DNA from: Bacteroidota bacterium
Lineage (GTDB): Bacteria; Bacteroidota; Bacteroidia; Chitinophagales; Chitinophagaceae
Length of the DNA stretch: 64,000 nt
Direction of reading: 5' to 3'
Assembly (NCBI GenBank): GCA_947451115.1
Contig: CANFXV010000010.1
Coordinates: 1 to 64,000 of the forward strand
Below, in pieces: positions 11,374-20,048 of the stretch (position 1 is the stretch's first letter; each line of letters opens with the position of its first letter). The notes under the pieces were generated by a model. That model worked only from the letters and a program-made list of their open reading frames with translations, had not been told where the DNA came from and ran no database searches. A program made the position numbers and the translations under genes.

Positions 11374-12297
11374 ATGACACAGGTACAAGAACTCTTAATG
11401 CAGGAAAATGCCCCCCAAGGTTTTAGTGGGATGGCATTGCTCTACAGCAAAGAACAGCGTATTCCTGGGTCTACTCAATATCAGATTAAAAGATACCAAG
11501 CCCAAGTGCCCTGGGGGGCGGAAGATACGGGTATGTTTGTCTACCATTACAATGCAAGCCAACCTAAGGAAAACTACCTTGAATTGAGGTTTTGTATTTC
11601 TGGTAATAGATACTGCGACAATAAAGTTTGTGGTGGATGCAATCAATTGCCCACCGCAGAATGTATGGGGCCATTAAAAACCATCGATGTTTTCTCTTTT
11701 CATTTCACGGCTACTTTTTTACATCAGTTTGTACACAATGTAAAAACCAATACTAAAAAAGATGAGCTCTTAGCTTTTAAACATACCGATAACTTTACCA
11801 AAACATTTCCTTTAAGTGTAAAGAAGAGAGTCACCCTAGATGCCTTGTTGAATCATAGCTACAGCGGTTCTTTGGAAAATATTTTTGTGAATGCAAAAAT
11901 TCACGAGTTGTTGGTGTACAGTTTAGAAAGCATCATCGAAGAAAAAGAAATGGTCTTTACTTGTAAGTTTTTAGCAGATGAAAGAGGCAAAGAAAGCATT
12001 TATCAAGCACGTGAATTTTTATTACAACATATTGGCGATCCTATTACCATCAAGGAATTGAGCCGTAAAGTAGCCATGAATGAATGCTACTTAAAGAAAG
12101 GGTTTAAGGAAGTATACGGCACCACTATTTTTGATTTTTACCAACAACAAAGAATGGAGCACGCTAAATATTTGTTGTATGAAAAATCATTGAGTGTCAC
12201 CGATGTTTCTGCCTTGTTGGGTTATTCTTCTATCTCTCATTTTTCTGCGGCTTTTAAAAAACATACCGGATTGAAGCCTTGTGAGTTATTGAACTAA
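11374..12297 (+). CDS. AraC-family transcriptional regulator with cysteine-rich sensor segment
   Basis: A 307-residue regulator. The last ~105 residues form the double helix-turn-helix AraC/XylS DNA-binding domain (I-T-I-K-E-L-S-R-K-V-A-M-N near 220, then L-G-Y-S-S-I-S-H-F-S-A-A-F-K-K-H-T-G-L-K-P). The N-terminal domain lacks a cupin signature that I recognise but has five cysteines in 24 residues (74, 81, 86, 89 and 97), which suggests metal or redox sensing; this is inference. It is divergent from gyrB and followed 68 bp later by an amidohydrolase lipoprotein gene. The regulated genes cannot be told from the sequence. Confidence 0.85.
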   Translation: MTQVQELLMQENAPQGFSGMALLYSKEQRIPGSTQYQIKRYQAQVPWGAEDTGMFVYHYNASQPKENYLELRFCISGNRYCDNKVCGGCNQLPTAECMGPLKTIDVFSFHFTATFLHQFVHNVKTNTKKDELLAFKHTDNFTKTFPLSVKKRVTLDALLNHSYSGSLENIFVNAKIHELLVYSLESIIEEKEMVFTCKFLADERGKESIYQAREFLLQHIGDPITIKELSRKVAMNECYLKKGFKEVYGTTIFDFYQQQRMEHAKYLLYEKSLSVTDVSALLGYSSISHFSAAFKKHTGLKPCELLN

Positions 12298-12365
12298 TGC
12301 ATTTGTCCACTTTGGTTTTTAGTAGCTGATTTTTTTACTTACTTTTATTTTTCAAAACCTTAATT

Positions 12366-13991
12366 ATGCGTTTATTATTTGCATTCGCCTTCATGCTGTT
12401 GTTTAGTGCTTGTATCAATCAAAGAGTAGATTTAATTGTACATCATGCGCAAATTTATACAGTGAATAATGAGTTTACAATGGCGGAGGCCATGGCCATA
12501 CAAGATGGTAAAATAGTAGCCGTAGGTTCGAATGATGATATATTAAAGGAATATCAATCGGATAGTATGGTGAATGCAAATGAGGCCATTATTTATCCTG
12601 GTTTTATAGATGCGCATGCGCATTTCTTAGGATATGGGCAGTCTTTATATGCGGTGGATTTAATGTTTGTGCCAAGTTGGTTTGAAGCCATTGAAAGAGT
12701 GAAAGCCTTTGCAGCCAATCATCCTGGCAAAGGATGGATCAAAGGAAGAGGCTGGGATCAGAATCGTTTTCCAGGAAAAGAATTTCCTACCAATGCCGAA
12801 TTAAATATTTTATTTCCAGATAGACCCGTTATTTTAGAAAGGGTAGATGGTCACGCCAGCATTGCGAATGATTATGCTTTAGCACTCGCAGGTGTGAAAG
12901 CAGGACAAACCATGGAAGGAGGTTTATTCACCACTCAAAATGGGAAATTAACAGGTTTATTAATTGACAATGCTGTGGGGGTAGTTGAGAAAAAAATCCC
13001 TGATGCAACAAATGAAGACTATAAAAATTGGTTGACTGCTGCACAACAAAATTGTTTTGCTACTGGACTAACTACCATTACCGACTGCGGGTTGAGTCCT
13101 GAGGAGGTAGATAGAGTAGACGCTTTGCAAAAATCCAATGATTTAAAAATGCGTTTGTATGTGATGTTAAGCGATAAGCCAATTACCTATACTTCAAAAT
13201 ATTTTACTAGTGGCGGTTATGTAACTGATAAATTAATGGTCAAAGGAATTAAAGTATATGGAGATGGCGCCTTAGGATCACGTGGTGCTTGTTTGAATCA
13301 AGCTTACGCCGATAAAGCAGGCTGGTCGGGCTTTTTATTAAGTAGTCCTGCGCATTTTGATAGTGTGGCTGCTACATTAATTAGTACTGATTTTCAAATG
13401 TGCACCCATGCCATTGGAGACAGTGCCAACAGAACTATTTTAAAAGTGTATGCTAAATATTTAAAAGGCAAGAATGATAAAAGATGGAGAATTGAGCATG
13501 CACAAATTATTGATCCATCAGACTTACATTATTTTGGAGACAACAATATTATTCCATCTGTACAACCCACCCATGGCACTAGCGATATGTATTGGGCGGG
13601 TGCAAGATTGGGGGCGCAAAGATTAAAAACAGGGTATGCTTTTAAACAATTGTTGGAACAAAATAATTGGTTGCCCTTGGGTACCGATTTTCCTGTAGAA
13701 GAAATTAATCCATTTAAAACTTTTTTAGCCGCTGTGGCAAGACAGGATAGCAAAGGCTTTCCTGCAGGTGGTTTTCAAATGGAAAACGCTTTAACGCGTG
13801 AGCAAACCATTCGTGGCATGACCATTTGGGCAGCCAAGGCCAATCGTATGGAAAAGCAAGTGGGTAGTATTGAAGTAGGTAAAAAAGCCGACTTTATTAT
13901 CCTTGATAAAGACTTAATGAAAGTGCCTACCGATAGTATTTTACACGTTAAAGTATTGAAGACTTATTTGAACGGTGAAAGAGTATTCTAA
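12366..13991 (+). CDS. Amidohydrolase-family lipoprotein (YtcJ-like, Amidohydro_3)
   Basis: A 541-residue metal-dependent hydrolase predicted to be lipid-anchored: M-R-L-L-F then a hydrophobic run ending F-S-A-C with Cys16. The TIM-barrel motifs are Y-P-G-F-I-D-A-H-A-H-F (metal-binding HxH), the G-D-G-A-L-G-S-R-G segment, T-H-A-I-G-D, I-E-H-A-Q and G-T-D-F-P-V. The C-terminus returns to the small beta domain with G-S-I-E-V-G-K-K-A-D-F-I-I-L-D. The family hydrolyses amide bonds in varied small molecules and the substrate is unknown. It converges on fumC across a 150-bp gap that holds an inverted repeat. Confidence 0.85.
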   Translation: MRLLFAFAFMLLFSACINQRVDLIVHHAQIYTVNNEFTMAEAMAIQDGKIVAVGSNDDILKEYQSDSMVNANEAIIYPGFIDAHAHFLGYGQSLYAVDLMFVPSWFEAIERVKAFAANHPGKGWIKGRGWDQNRFPGKEFPTNAELNILFPDRPVILERVDGHASIANDYALALAGVKAGQTMEGGLFTTQNGKLTGLLIDNAVGVVEKKIPDATNEDYKNWLTAAQQNCFATGLTTITDCGLSPEEVDRVDALQKSNDLKMRLYVMLSDKPITYTSKYFTSGGYVTDKLMVKGIKVYGDGALGSRGACLNQAYADKAGWSGFLLSSPAHFDSVAATLISTDFQMCTHAIGDSANRTILKVYAKYLKGKNDKRWRIEHAQIIDPSDLHYFGDNNIIPSVQPTHGTSDMYWAGARLGAQRLKTGYAFKQLLEQNNWLPLGTDFPVEEINPFKTFLAAVARQDSKGFPAGGFQMENALTREQTIRGMTIWAAKANRMEKQVGSIEVGKKADFIILDKDLMKVPTDSILHVKVLKTYLNGERVF

Positions 13992-14034
13992 TTAGTTCAT
14001 TTATGAATATTATATTTCATCCTTCTGCGCTATC

Positions 14035-14108
14035 AAGAGAATAAATACCTATTTCTCACTCTCAATTGCTTCGCTCAAATGTTCGTTCGAAATAGTATTA
14101 ATTCTCTT
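14035..14108. repeat. Long imperfect inverted repeat between convergent genes
   Basis: An arm at 14035-14055 (AAGAGAATAAATACCTATTTC) is nearly complementary to 14089-14108, with single-base bulges. A 33-nt loop contains TTCGCTC and GTTCGTTCG. It lies between the ends of the amidohydrolase gene and fumC and may act as a bidirectional terminator or be a remnant of a dispersed repeat. Confidence 0.5.
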
Positions 14109-14141
14109 TCTGCCCCTAACTATATAAAGAATCTTCTAAAG

Positions 14142-15536
14142 CTACAAACCGACCATGTCTTTAGGAATCACCCATGCATCAAACTCTTCTGGAGTGACAT
14201 AGCCTAATTTCACCGCCATTTCTTTTAAAGTGGTTCCTTCTTTATGGGCTTTCTGTGCAATTTCAGCAGCTTTGTAATAACCAATTTTGGTATTCAGTGC
14301 GGTCACTAACATTAAACTATTGTTCACGTGTTTGTTGATATTGGCTTCTATCGGCGCTAATCCTACAGCACATTTTTCATTAAAGCTTACGCAACCATCG
14401 CCAATTAAACGAGCACTGTGTAAGAAATTATAAATCATCACTGGTTTGAATACATTCAATTCAAAATGTCCCATAGAACCACCAATATTAATAGCTACAT
14501 CATTGCCCATTACTTGCGCAGCAATCATGGTTAAGGCTTCAGATTGAGTAGGGTTTACTTTACCTGGCATGATAGAAGAACCTGGCTCATTGTCTGGAAT
14601 AAAAATTTCTCCAATACCGCTGCGTGGTCCAGAGGAAAGCATGCGCACATCGTTCGCAATTTTCATTAAACTAACTGCCACTGTTTTTAAAGCGCCATGT
14701 GCTTCCACAATAGCGTCATGCGCAGCCAATGCCTCAAATTTATTTTCAGCAGTGATAAAAGGAAGGCCAGTTAATTTGGCAATATGCTTGGCCACATTTA
14801 CTGAATAATCTTTAGGTGTATTAATACCTGTTCCAACTGCAGTACCTCCTAAGGCTAGTTCACTTACATGTGCTAAGGTATTATGAATAGCTTTTAAGCC
14901 ATGACTTAATTGACTTACATACCCACTTATTTCTTGGCCTAAGGTTAAAGGAGTGGCATCCATAAAATGGGTACGACCTATTTTAACAATATGCATAAAA
15001 TCCTTGCTCTTGGCCTCTAAAGTATTTTTTAATGCAGTGATACCTGGAATAGTGGTCTCCGTTAATATTTGATAGGCTGCAATATGCATCGCCGTTGGAA
15101 AGGTATCGTTAGAGGATTGTGACTTGTTTACATCATCGTTAGGATGTAAGAACTTTTCTTTATCGCTTAAGCTTCCACCTTTAATGACATGTGCACGGTA
15201 AGCAATCACTTCATTTAAATTCATATTGCTTTGCGTACCACTTCCTGTTTGCCAAACCACTAAAGGGAATTGGTCGTCTAATTTGCCTGCAATAATTTCA
15301 TCGCAAACTTGACCAATTAAATCCGATTTTTCTTTAGGTAAAACACCTGCATCAAAATTGGTCAGGGCAGCTGCTTTTTTTAAATAGGCGAATGCTTTAA
15401 TGATTTCCTTAGGCATTCGGTTAATATCCTGCGCTATTTTAAAATTGTCAATACTTCTTTGTGTTTGAGCACCCCAATAAACATGGGCTGGTACTTTTAC
15501 TTCACCCATCGTGTCTTTCTCAATTCTGTATTCCAT
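14142..15536 (-). CDS. fumC: Fumarate hydratase class II
   Basis: A 464-residue enzyme for the reversible hydration of fumarate to malate in the TCA cycle. It has the fumarase/aspartase signature [13 protein letters not shown], the [10 protein letters not shown] segment and the [10 protein letters not shown] segment, at normal length for the oxygen-stable homotetrameric class. I chose the ATG at 15536 (M-E-Y-R-I-E) over a GTG at 15554: the TACCTTTG promoter element occupies 15556-15563 on the minus strand, so transcription should begin downstream of the GTG. Aspartase is the main alternative, but the sequence fits FumC better. Confidence 0.95.
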   Translation of the reverse strand: MEYRIEKDTMGEVKVPAHVYWGAQTQRSIDNFKIAQDINRMPKEIIKAFAYLKKAAALTNFDAGVLPKEKSDLIGQVCDEIIAGKLDDQFPLVVWQTGSGTQSNMNLNEVIAYRAHVIKGGSLSDKEKFLHPNDDVNKSQSSNDTFPTAMHIAAYQILTETTIPGITALKNTLEAKSKDFMHIVKIGRTHFMDATPLTLGQEISGYVSQLSHGLKAIHNTLAHVSELALGGTAVGTGINTPKDYSVNVAKHIAKLTGLPFITAENKFEALAAHDAIVEAHGALKTVAVSLMKIANDVRMLSSGPRSGIGEIFIPDNEPGSSIMPGKVNPTQSEALTMIAAQVMGNDVAINIGGSMGHFELNVFKPVMIYNFLHSARLIGDGCVSFNEKCAVGLAPIEANINKHVNNSLMLVTALNTKIGYYKAAEIAQKAHKEGTTLKEMAVKLGYVTPEEFDAWVIPKDMVGL

Positions 15537-15555
15537 AGTGTAAAATTTAATCACA

Positions 15556-15563
15556 CAAAGGTA
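15556..15563 (-). promoter_or_regulatory. -7 promoter element (TACCTTTG) of fumC
   Basis: On the minus strand TACCTTTG matches TAnnTTTG and ends 19 nt before the fumC ATG at 15536. It rules out the upstream GTG as a start if transcription begins the usual few bases after the element. Confidence 0.6.
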
Positions 15564-15575
15564 AGAAAGGGGCGA

Positions 15576-16358
15576 TTAATTCCCTTTGAATTCAGGCTTT
15601 CTTTTCTCTATAAATGCAGTAATGCCTTCCTTGGCATCATGGGTGGTAAAGCATTCTCCAAATAATTTGGCTTCTACATCATAGCCATTTTCTGCTTCGT
15701 TCCAAGCAGCATTCACAGCCTTGATGGAATTACCCACAGACTTAGGTGCTTTTTCATGCACTACGCTTAATATAGAGAAGGCTTTATCTAATAATTCAGT
15801 TTGAGGCACTACATAGTTCACTAGTCCATAATTCATGGCTTGGGTAGCATTGATGGTTTTGCCTGTAATCACTAATTCCATGGCCCTGCCTTTGCCCACT
15901 CTTTGGGTGAGTCTTTGTGAGCCACCATAACCCACCATAATACCTAGGTTTACTTCTGGTTGTCCAAAGACAGCACTTTCAGAAGCAATAATAAAATGAC
16001 AGGCCATGGCTAGTTCGCAACCACCGCCTAGAGCAAATCCATTCACACAAGCAATGACTGGTTTAGGGGAATGTTCTATTTTAAAAAACACCTCTTGTCC
16101 TCTTTTAGCAAGGGCAGTAGCCTCTTCTTTAGATAAGGATTCAAATTCTTTAACATCGGCACCTGCTACAAAACTTTTTAATCCTGCACCCGTTATGATT
16201 ACACTTTTAATTTCAGGAAATTTATATACCCTGTCCATGACTGCATCAAGGTCTTTCATCACTTGCTGATTCAATGCATTTAATTTGTCAGGACGATTAA
16301 TGGTAATGATCAAAGTGTGATCTTCCATTTTTGTAAATAAAGTTTGGAATGATGACAT
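15576..16358 (-). CDS. Enoyl-CoA hydratase/isomerase family protein (crotonase)
   Basis: A 260-residue crotonase-fold protein. Visible are the N-terminal I-T-I-N-R-P-D-K-L-N-A-L strand, the oxyanion-hole segment S-F-V-A-G-A-D-V-K-E-F, and the second one A-L-G-G-G-C-E-L-A-M-A-C. Further on, F-G-Q-P-E-V-N-L-G-I carries the likely catalytic glutamate and G-G-S-Q-R-L is typical. It probably hydrates short-chain enoyl-CoA such as crotonyl-CoA in fatty-acid or amino-acid breakdown. It is the last gene of a leftward group after gltX and a B12-binding protein (31-bp gap). Methylmalonyl-CoA decarboxylase is a related alternative given that neighbour, but I cannot separate the two. Confidence 0.85.
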   Translation of the reverse strand: MSSFQTLFTKMEDHTLIITINRPDKLNALNQQVMKDLDAVMDRVYKFPEIKSVIITGAGLKSFVAGADVKEFESLSKEEATALAKRGQEVFFKIEHSPKPVIACVNGFALGGGCELAMACHFIIASESAVFGQPEVNLGIMVGYGGSQRLTQRVGKGRAMELVITGKTINATQAMNYGLVNYVVPQTELLDKAFSILSVVHEKAPKSVGNSIKAVNAAWNEAENGYDVEAKLFGECFTTHDAKEGITAFIEKRKPEFKGN

Positions 16359-16389
16359 AGAGTTGCAATTTATAAATTAAAAAAGCAGA

Positions 16390-16791
16390 TTACTTTTGAT
16401 AAGTGGCCACCCAATCTTTTATATAGCGCGCAATATCGGCTGTGTTGGTACCTGGCGCAAACAAAGTACCAATACCCATTGCGCGCAAGGTACTACTGTC
16501 TTCTTCTGGGATAATGCCACCCCCAGTTAATAGCACATTCGTTAATCCTTTTTCTTGCATCAACTGATACACTTTTGGAAATACCGTCATGTGCGCGCCA
16601 GATAAAATACTAATACCAATCGCATCCACGTCTTCTTGTAAAGCAGCTTGCACCACCATCTCAGGGCTTTGACGTAGGCCAGTATAAATTACTTCCATGC
16701 CTGCATCACGCAGTGCAGTGGCAATAATTTTAGCCCCACGGTCATGGCCGTCCAATCCAACTTTTGCTACTAATACTCTAATGGGTTTCAT
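16390..16791 (-). CDS. Stand-alone cobalamin-binding domain (methylmalonyl-CoA mutase C-terminal type)
   Basis: A 133-residue protein equal to just the B12-binding domain of acyl-CoA mutases. It has the D-x-H-x-x-G motif (Asp14, His16, Gly19; His16 is the lower cobalt ligand), then S-I-L-S-G-A-H and the T-G-G-G-I-I-P loop. In the family this domain carries adenosylcobalamin for radical carbon-skeleton rearrangement, with the TIM-barrel subunit usually fused or adjacent. No such subunit lies in this window. It sits 15 bp after gltX and before a crotonase. A cobalamin adenosyltransferase at 60.5 kb would supply the cofactor. It could be the small part of a split mutase or a B12 chaperone. Confidence 0.85.
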   Translation of the reverse strand: MKPIRVLVAKVGLDGHDRGAKIIATALRDAGMEVIYTGLRQSPEMVVQAALQEDVDAIGISILSGAHMTVFPKVYQLMQEKGLTNVLLTGGGIIPEEDSSTLRAMGIGTLFAPGTNTADIARYIKDWVATYQK

Positions 16792-16806
16792 TGCTATTAA
16801 GTTACA

Positions 16807-18342
16807 TTATTTTCCTGATAGTAATTGCAAAGCATGTTGAATTCTTGCGTTCGTATCAGAAAGTTCAATTGATTCAATGATCTCAAATACGCCAGGTCCA
16901 AATTTTCCACCCACCAACATAATTCTCAGGGGCAACATTAAATCACCTGTTTTTAATTCATGCGCAGCGGCTAATTCTTTAAAACCTGCTTCCAGGTTTG
17001 CTGCTGGCATTGTTTTGATACCTTCTGCAATTTGTTGAGCATATAGTTTTACTAATGCATCAAAGAAGCCCTGCTTCTTTTCTTCCCATTTAGGCAAGAT
17101 GGCTGCTGTGTCAATGGTCGTAGGTGCGGCAAAAAAGAATTGGCTTTGTGGTATAAAATCGGCCAACAAATGACAACGGTCTTTCACGAGTCCAATTACT
17201 TTTACTAAATAAGGTGCTTCATGTACTTCAATTTTTGCAGCCTCTAAAAAGGGTTGAAGTAAGGTGGCTAATACTTTGTTGTTTGTTCTTTTAATCCATT
17301 CTTGGTTGAACCATTTTGCTTTTTCATAATCAAATTTAGCACCGCCTTTGTGTACTCTTTCCAAATCAAAGTTTGCAATCAATTCATCAATGGTAAAAAT
17401 TTCTTTATCGGTACCATCATTCCAGCCCAACATCGCTAAAAAATTTATAAAAGCTTCTGGTAAAAATCCTTTCTCTTTAAAACCGATGGTGGTTTCTTTG
17501 GTGTTAGGGTCGCTCCAATCCATGGCAAATACTGGAAAGCCTAAACGCTCTCCATCACGCTTACTTAATTTACCACTACCTTCTGGTTTTAAAATCAAAG
17601 GCAAATGCGCCCACTTAGGCATTTGATCTAGTCCAAATAAATATTTCCATAATAAGATATGTACTGGAGCACTGGGTAGCCACTCTTCTCCTCTAAAGGC
17701 ATGGGTAATTTTCATTAAATAATCATCCACCACCACGGCTAAATGATAAGTAGGCATACCATCTGCCTTTAATAAAACTTTATCATCAACGGTACTCACT
17801 TCAAAACGTACTTCCCCTCTAATCATATCTGTAAAAACCACTTCTTCTTCATCGGGTATTTTAATACGTACCACATGCGGTGTGCCTTTTTTCAATAGTT
17901 CAGTCACTTCATTTTCGCTTAATGAAATGGAGTTTTTCATCTCCATTCTGTACGCACGACTGTATTGAAAATTGGGAATTTCTTTTCTTTTTGTGTCTAA
18001 ATCTTCAGGGGTATCAAAAGCATAATACGCAAAGCCTTTTTCAATTAAGCTTTGTGCATATTGGGCATAAATGGCCTTGCGTTCGCTTTGTCTGTAAGGG
18101 CCATAAGCGCCACCATGCAAAGGGCTTTCGTCTGGGGTAAGTCCACACCAGTTCAAAGTGTCAATAATGTATTGTTCGGCACCTGCTACAAAACGGGTTT
18201 GATCGGTGTCTTCTATTCTTAAAATAAACTCCCCGCCATGATGTTTGGCGAATAAATAATTAAATAAAACTGTTCTTACTCCACCTAAGTGTAAACCGCC
18301 TGTAGGGGAGGGTGCAAACCTTACTCTAACCTTTGAATCCAT
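16807..18342 (-). CDS. gltX: Glutamate--tRNA ligase
   Basis: A 511-residue class I aminoacyl-tRNA synthetase that charges tRNA-Glu (and possibly tRNA-Gln, later amidated by GatCAB; gatC is at 59.4 kb). The HIGH-like motif is in F-A-P-S-P-T-G-G-L-H-L-G-G (9-21) and the KMSKS-like motif is K-L-S-K-R-D-G near 258. The length is normal. A TATCTTTG element on the minus strand (18360-18367) precedes the ATG by 17 nt and is mirrored by the promoter of the divergent deacetylase gene. It heads a leftward group with the B12-binding protein and the crotonase. Confidence 0.96.
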   Translation of the reverse strand: MDSKVRVRFAPSPTGGLHLGGVRTVLFNYLFAKHHGGEFILRIEDTDQTRFVAGAEQYIIDTLNWCGLTPDESPLHGGAYGPYRQSERKAIYAQYAQSLIEKGFAYYAFDTPEDLDTKRKEIPNFQYSRAYRMEMKNSISLSENEVTELLKKGTPHVVRIKIPDEEEVVFTDMIRGEVRFEVSTVDDKVLLKADGMPTYHLAVVVDDYLMKITHAFRGEEWLPSAPVHILLWKYLFGLDQMPKWAHLPLILKPEGSGKLSKRDGERLGFPVFAMDWSDPNTKETTIGFKEKGFLPEAFINFLAMLGWNDGTDKEIFTIDELIANFDLERVHKGGAKFDYEKAKWFNQEWIKRTNNKVLATLLQPFLEAAKIEVHEAPYLVKVIGLVKDRCHLLADFIPQSQFFFAAPTTIDTAAILPKWEEKKQGFFDALVKLYAQQIAEGIKTMPAANLEAGFKELAAAHELKTGDLMLPLRIMLVGGKFGPGVFEIIESIELSDTNARIQHALQLLSGK

Positions 18343-18359
18343 GCTCTTTTTTATTTATA

Positions 18360-18401
18360 CAAAGATAATATTCAAATGGGCAAAAGAACTATTTATCTTT
18401 G
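18360..18401. promoter_or_regulatory. Mirrored divergent promoters TATCTTTG for gltX and the deacetylase gene
   Basis: CAAAGATA at 18360-18367 (TATCTTTG on the minus strand, for gltX) and TATCTTTG at 18394-18401 (plus strand) form an inverted pair separated by 26 bp. The plus-strand element ends 3 nt before the ATG at 18405. No other room for promoters exists between these divergent genes. Confidence 0.6.
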
Positions 18402-18404
18402 GGT

Positions 18405-19028
18405 ATGTATTTAGTAAAAACACCTTTTTGGCTAAGGGCTTTATATCCTGGTTGTACCTGGAAAATGCCCGCAAATGAAAAGGTGATTTATTTAAGTTTT
18501 GACGATGGCCCACATCCAGAGGCCACGCCCTTTGTTTTAGCGGAATTAAAAAAATACAAGGCCAAGGCCAGCTTTTTTTGTATTGGAAAAAATGTACTTT
18601 CCTATGCCAATATTTATGAAGCAATCCTACAGGAGGGGCATGCAGTGGGCAACCATACCTATGATCATTTGAATGGATGGAAAACACCAACGCAAATTTA
18701 TATTGAAAACATTATAAGCGCTAAGAATTTAATTGATTCAAATTTATTTCGACCGCCCTATGGAAGAATAAGTGCTGCGCAATTAAGAAAAATAAAAGCT
18801 CACAAAACCTTGCCCCAGCAAATTATAATGTGGGATGTTTTAAGTGGCGATTTTGATTTGCATTTAACGGGCGCGGATTGCGCAAAAAATGTAATCAACA
18901 ATGCTGGCCCAGGTTCCATTGTGGTATTTCATGATAGTGCCAAGGCCTGGGAAAGATTGCAAGTGGCCCTGCCCCAAGTTTTGGCTTATTTTTCCAATTT
19001 GGGCTATCGTTTTGAAGTCATTCAATGA
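18405..19028 (+). CDS. Polysaccharide deacetylase family protein (NodB homology domain)
   Basis: A 207-residue carbohydrate esterase family 4 protein with the motifs in order: S-F-D-D-G-P-H-P-E (catalytic Asp and metal-binding Asp), H-T-Y-D-H (metal-binding His pair), R-P-P-Y-G, and W-D-V-L-S-G-D-F-D. The family removes acetyl groups from N-acetylglucosamine polymers such as peptidoglycan or chitin. There is no clear signal peptide, only a short N-terminal extension (M-Y-L-V-K-T-P-F-W-L). I prefer the ATG at 18405 to the in-frame TTG at 18399, which lies inside the promoter element. The transcript is predicted to be leaderless. Confidence 0.88.
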   Translation: MYLVKTPFWLRALYPGCTWKMPANEKVIYLSFDDGPHPEATPFVLAELKKYKAKASFFCIGKNVLSYANIYEAILQEGHAVGNHTYDHLNGWKTPTQIYIENIISAKNLIDSNLFRPPYGRISAAQLRKIKAHKTLPQQIIMWDVLSGDFDLHLTGADCAKNVINNAGPGSIVVFHDSAKAWERLQVALPQVLAYFSNLGYRFEVIQ

Positions 19029-19235
19029 TTTGAACAGGAGGGTTTTAGGGCAAAAAAAAGGCCAAGGTAGAAACCTCAGCCGGTATAATCCGTACCCTAT
19101 AAAAAACAAAGTTTAATGTCTGTACTAATAAGACCATTGTTGTCTACATAGCTTAAACGACTTATTGTAGGTATTATTATGTAAAACGTGAAAAATAGCC
19201 TTTTTTTGTAGGGATTAAACTAAGATTTAGCCTTT
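19029..19235 (+). other. 207-bp gap before tatD, no gene recognised
   Basis: It holds short complementary words (AGGT-AGAA-ACCT near 19064-19075; GGTA/TACC around 19082-19095) and a T-rich run before tatD, but no clean TAnnTTTG element and no ORF. It could be a structured leader or terminator debris; I cannot assign it. Confidence 0.3.
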
Positions 19236-20003
19236 ATGCGCTTTATAGACACCCATGCTCATCTCTACTCAGATCCAATTAAAGACAATTTAACAGGGGT
19301 GCTCAAAAATGCTTTGGACAGTGGCATAGATACCATTCTAATGCCTGCGGTGGATAGTGCAAGTTTGGAAGCCATGTTGGCTGTGGAAGCAGCTTATCCA
19401 AAGAATTGTATGGCCATGATGGGTTTGCATCCCTGTTCGGTGAAAGAAAATGTAGAAGAAGAGCTGGCGATGGTGAAAGCGCAATTAGCAAAAAGAAAAT
19501 TTATTGCAGTAGGGGAGATAGGGTTGGATTTTTATTGGGACAAAACATTTACTGCTCAACAAATGCATGCTTTTGAAAAACAAATGAGCTGGGCTTTGGA
19601 ATATAATTTACCCATAGTGATTCATACACGCAATGCGATGGGCGAGACCATTGAAGCAGTCAAGCCTTTTGCAAAAAAAGGATTGCGGGGCATTTTTCAC
19701 TGCTTTAGTGGAAGTAAAGAATCGGCCGAACAAATTACTGCCATGGGCTTTCATTTAGGTTTAGGCGGTGTGCTTACCTATAAAAATGCAGGCGTAGCAG
19801 AAGCCATTAAAGACATTCCTATGCAATGGTTGGTGTTGGAAACCGATGCGCCTTATTTATCGCCTGTGCCTTATCGTGGTAAATCCAATGAGCCTGCTTA
19901 TATGATTCAAGTGGCCATGAAATTGTCAGCGCTTAAAAATATACCGCTGCATGAAGTGGCGGAGCTAACTACACAAAATGCAATGAGAGTGTTTGGTTTG
20001 TAG
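19236..20003 (+). CDS. tatD: TatD family metal-dependent hydrolase (DNase)
   Basis: A 255-residue TIM-barrel hydrolase. It begins M-R-F-I-D-T-H-A-H-L with the HxH metal ligands at 7 and 9. Then come G-E-I-G-L-D-F-Y-W-D (bridging glutamate), V-I-H-T-R-N-A, F-H-C-F-S-G-S and E-T-D-A-P-Y-L-S-P. TatD proteins are 3'-5' nucleases linked to DNA repair, and also act on D-aminoacyl substrates in some species. Length is typical. Despite the name the gene is not near Tat genes. It is followed 45 bp later by an outer-membrane protein gene. Confidence 0.93.
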   Translation: MRFIDTHAHLYSDPIKDNLTGVLKNALDSGIDTILMPAVDSASLEAMLAVEAAYPKNCMAMMGLHPCSVKENVEEELAMVKAQLAKRKFIAVGEIGLDFYWDKTFTAQQMHAFEKQMSWALEYNLPIVIHTRNAMGETIEAVKPFAKKGLRGIFHCFSGSKESAEQITAMGFHLGLGGVLTYKNAGVAEAIKDIPMQWLVLETDAPYLSPVPYRGKSNEPAYMIQVAMKLSALKNIPLHEVAELTTQNAMRVFGL

Positions 20004-20048
20004 AAAAAAACTAATAATAAATACATTAAAAGAAATACAATAATAGGA

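Noticed and set aside
15537-15554. GTG-initiated longer form of FumC
   Set aside because: The start lies upstream of where transcription should begin from TACCTTTG at 15556-15563, and the extra residues are not family-like.
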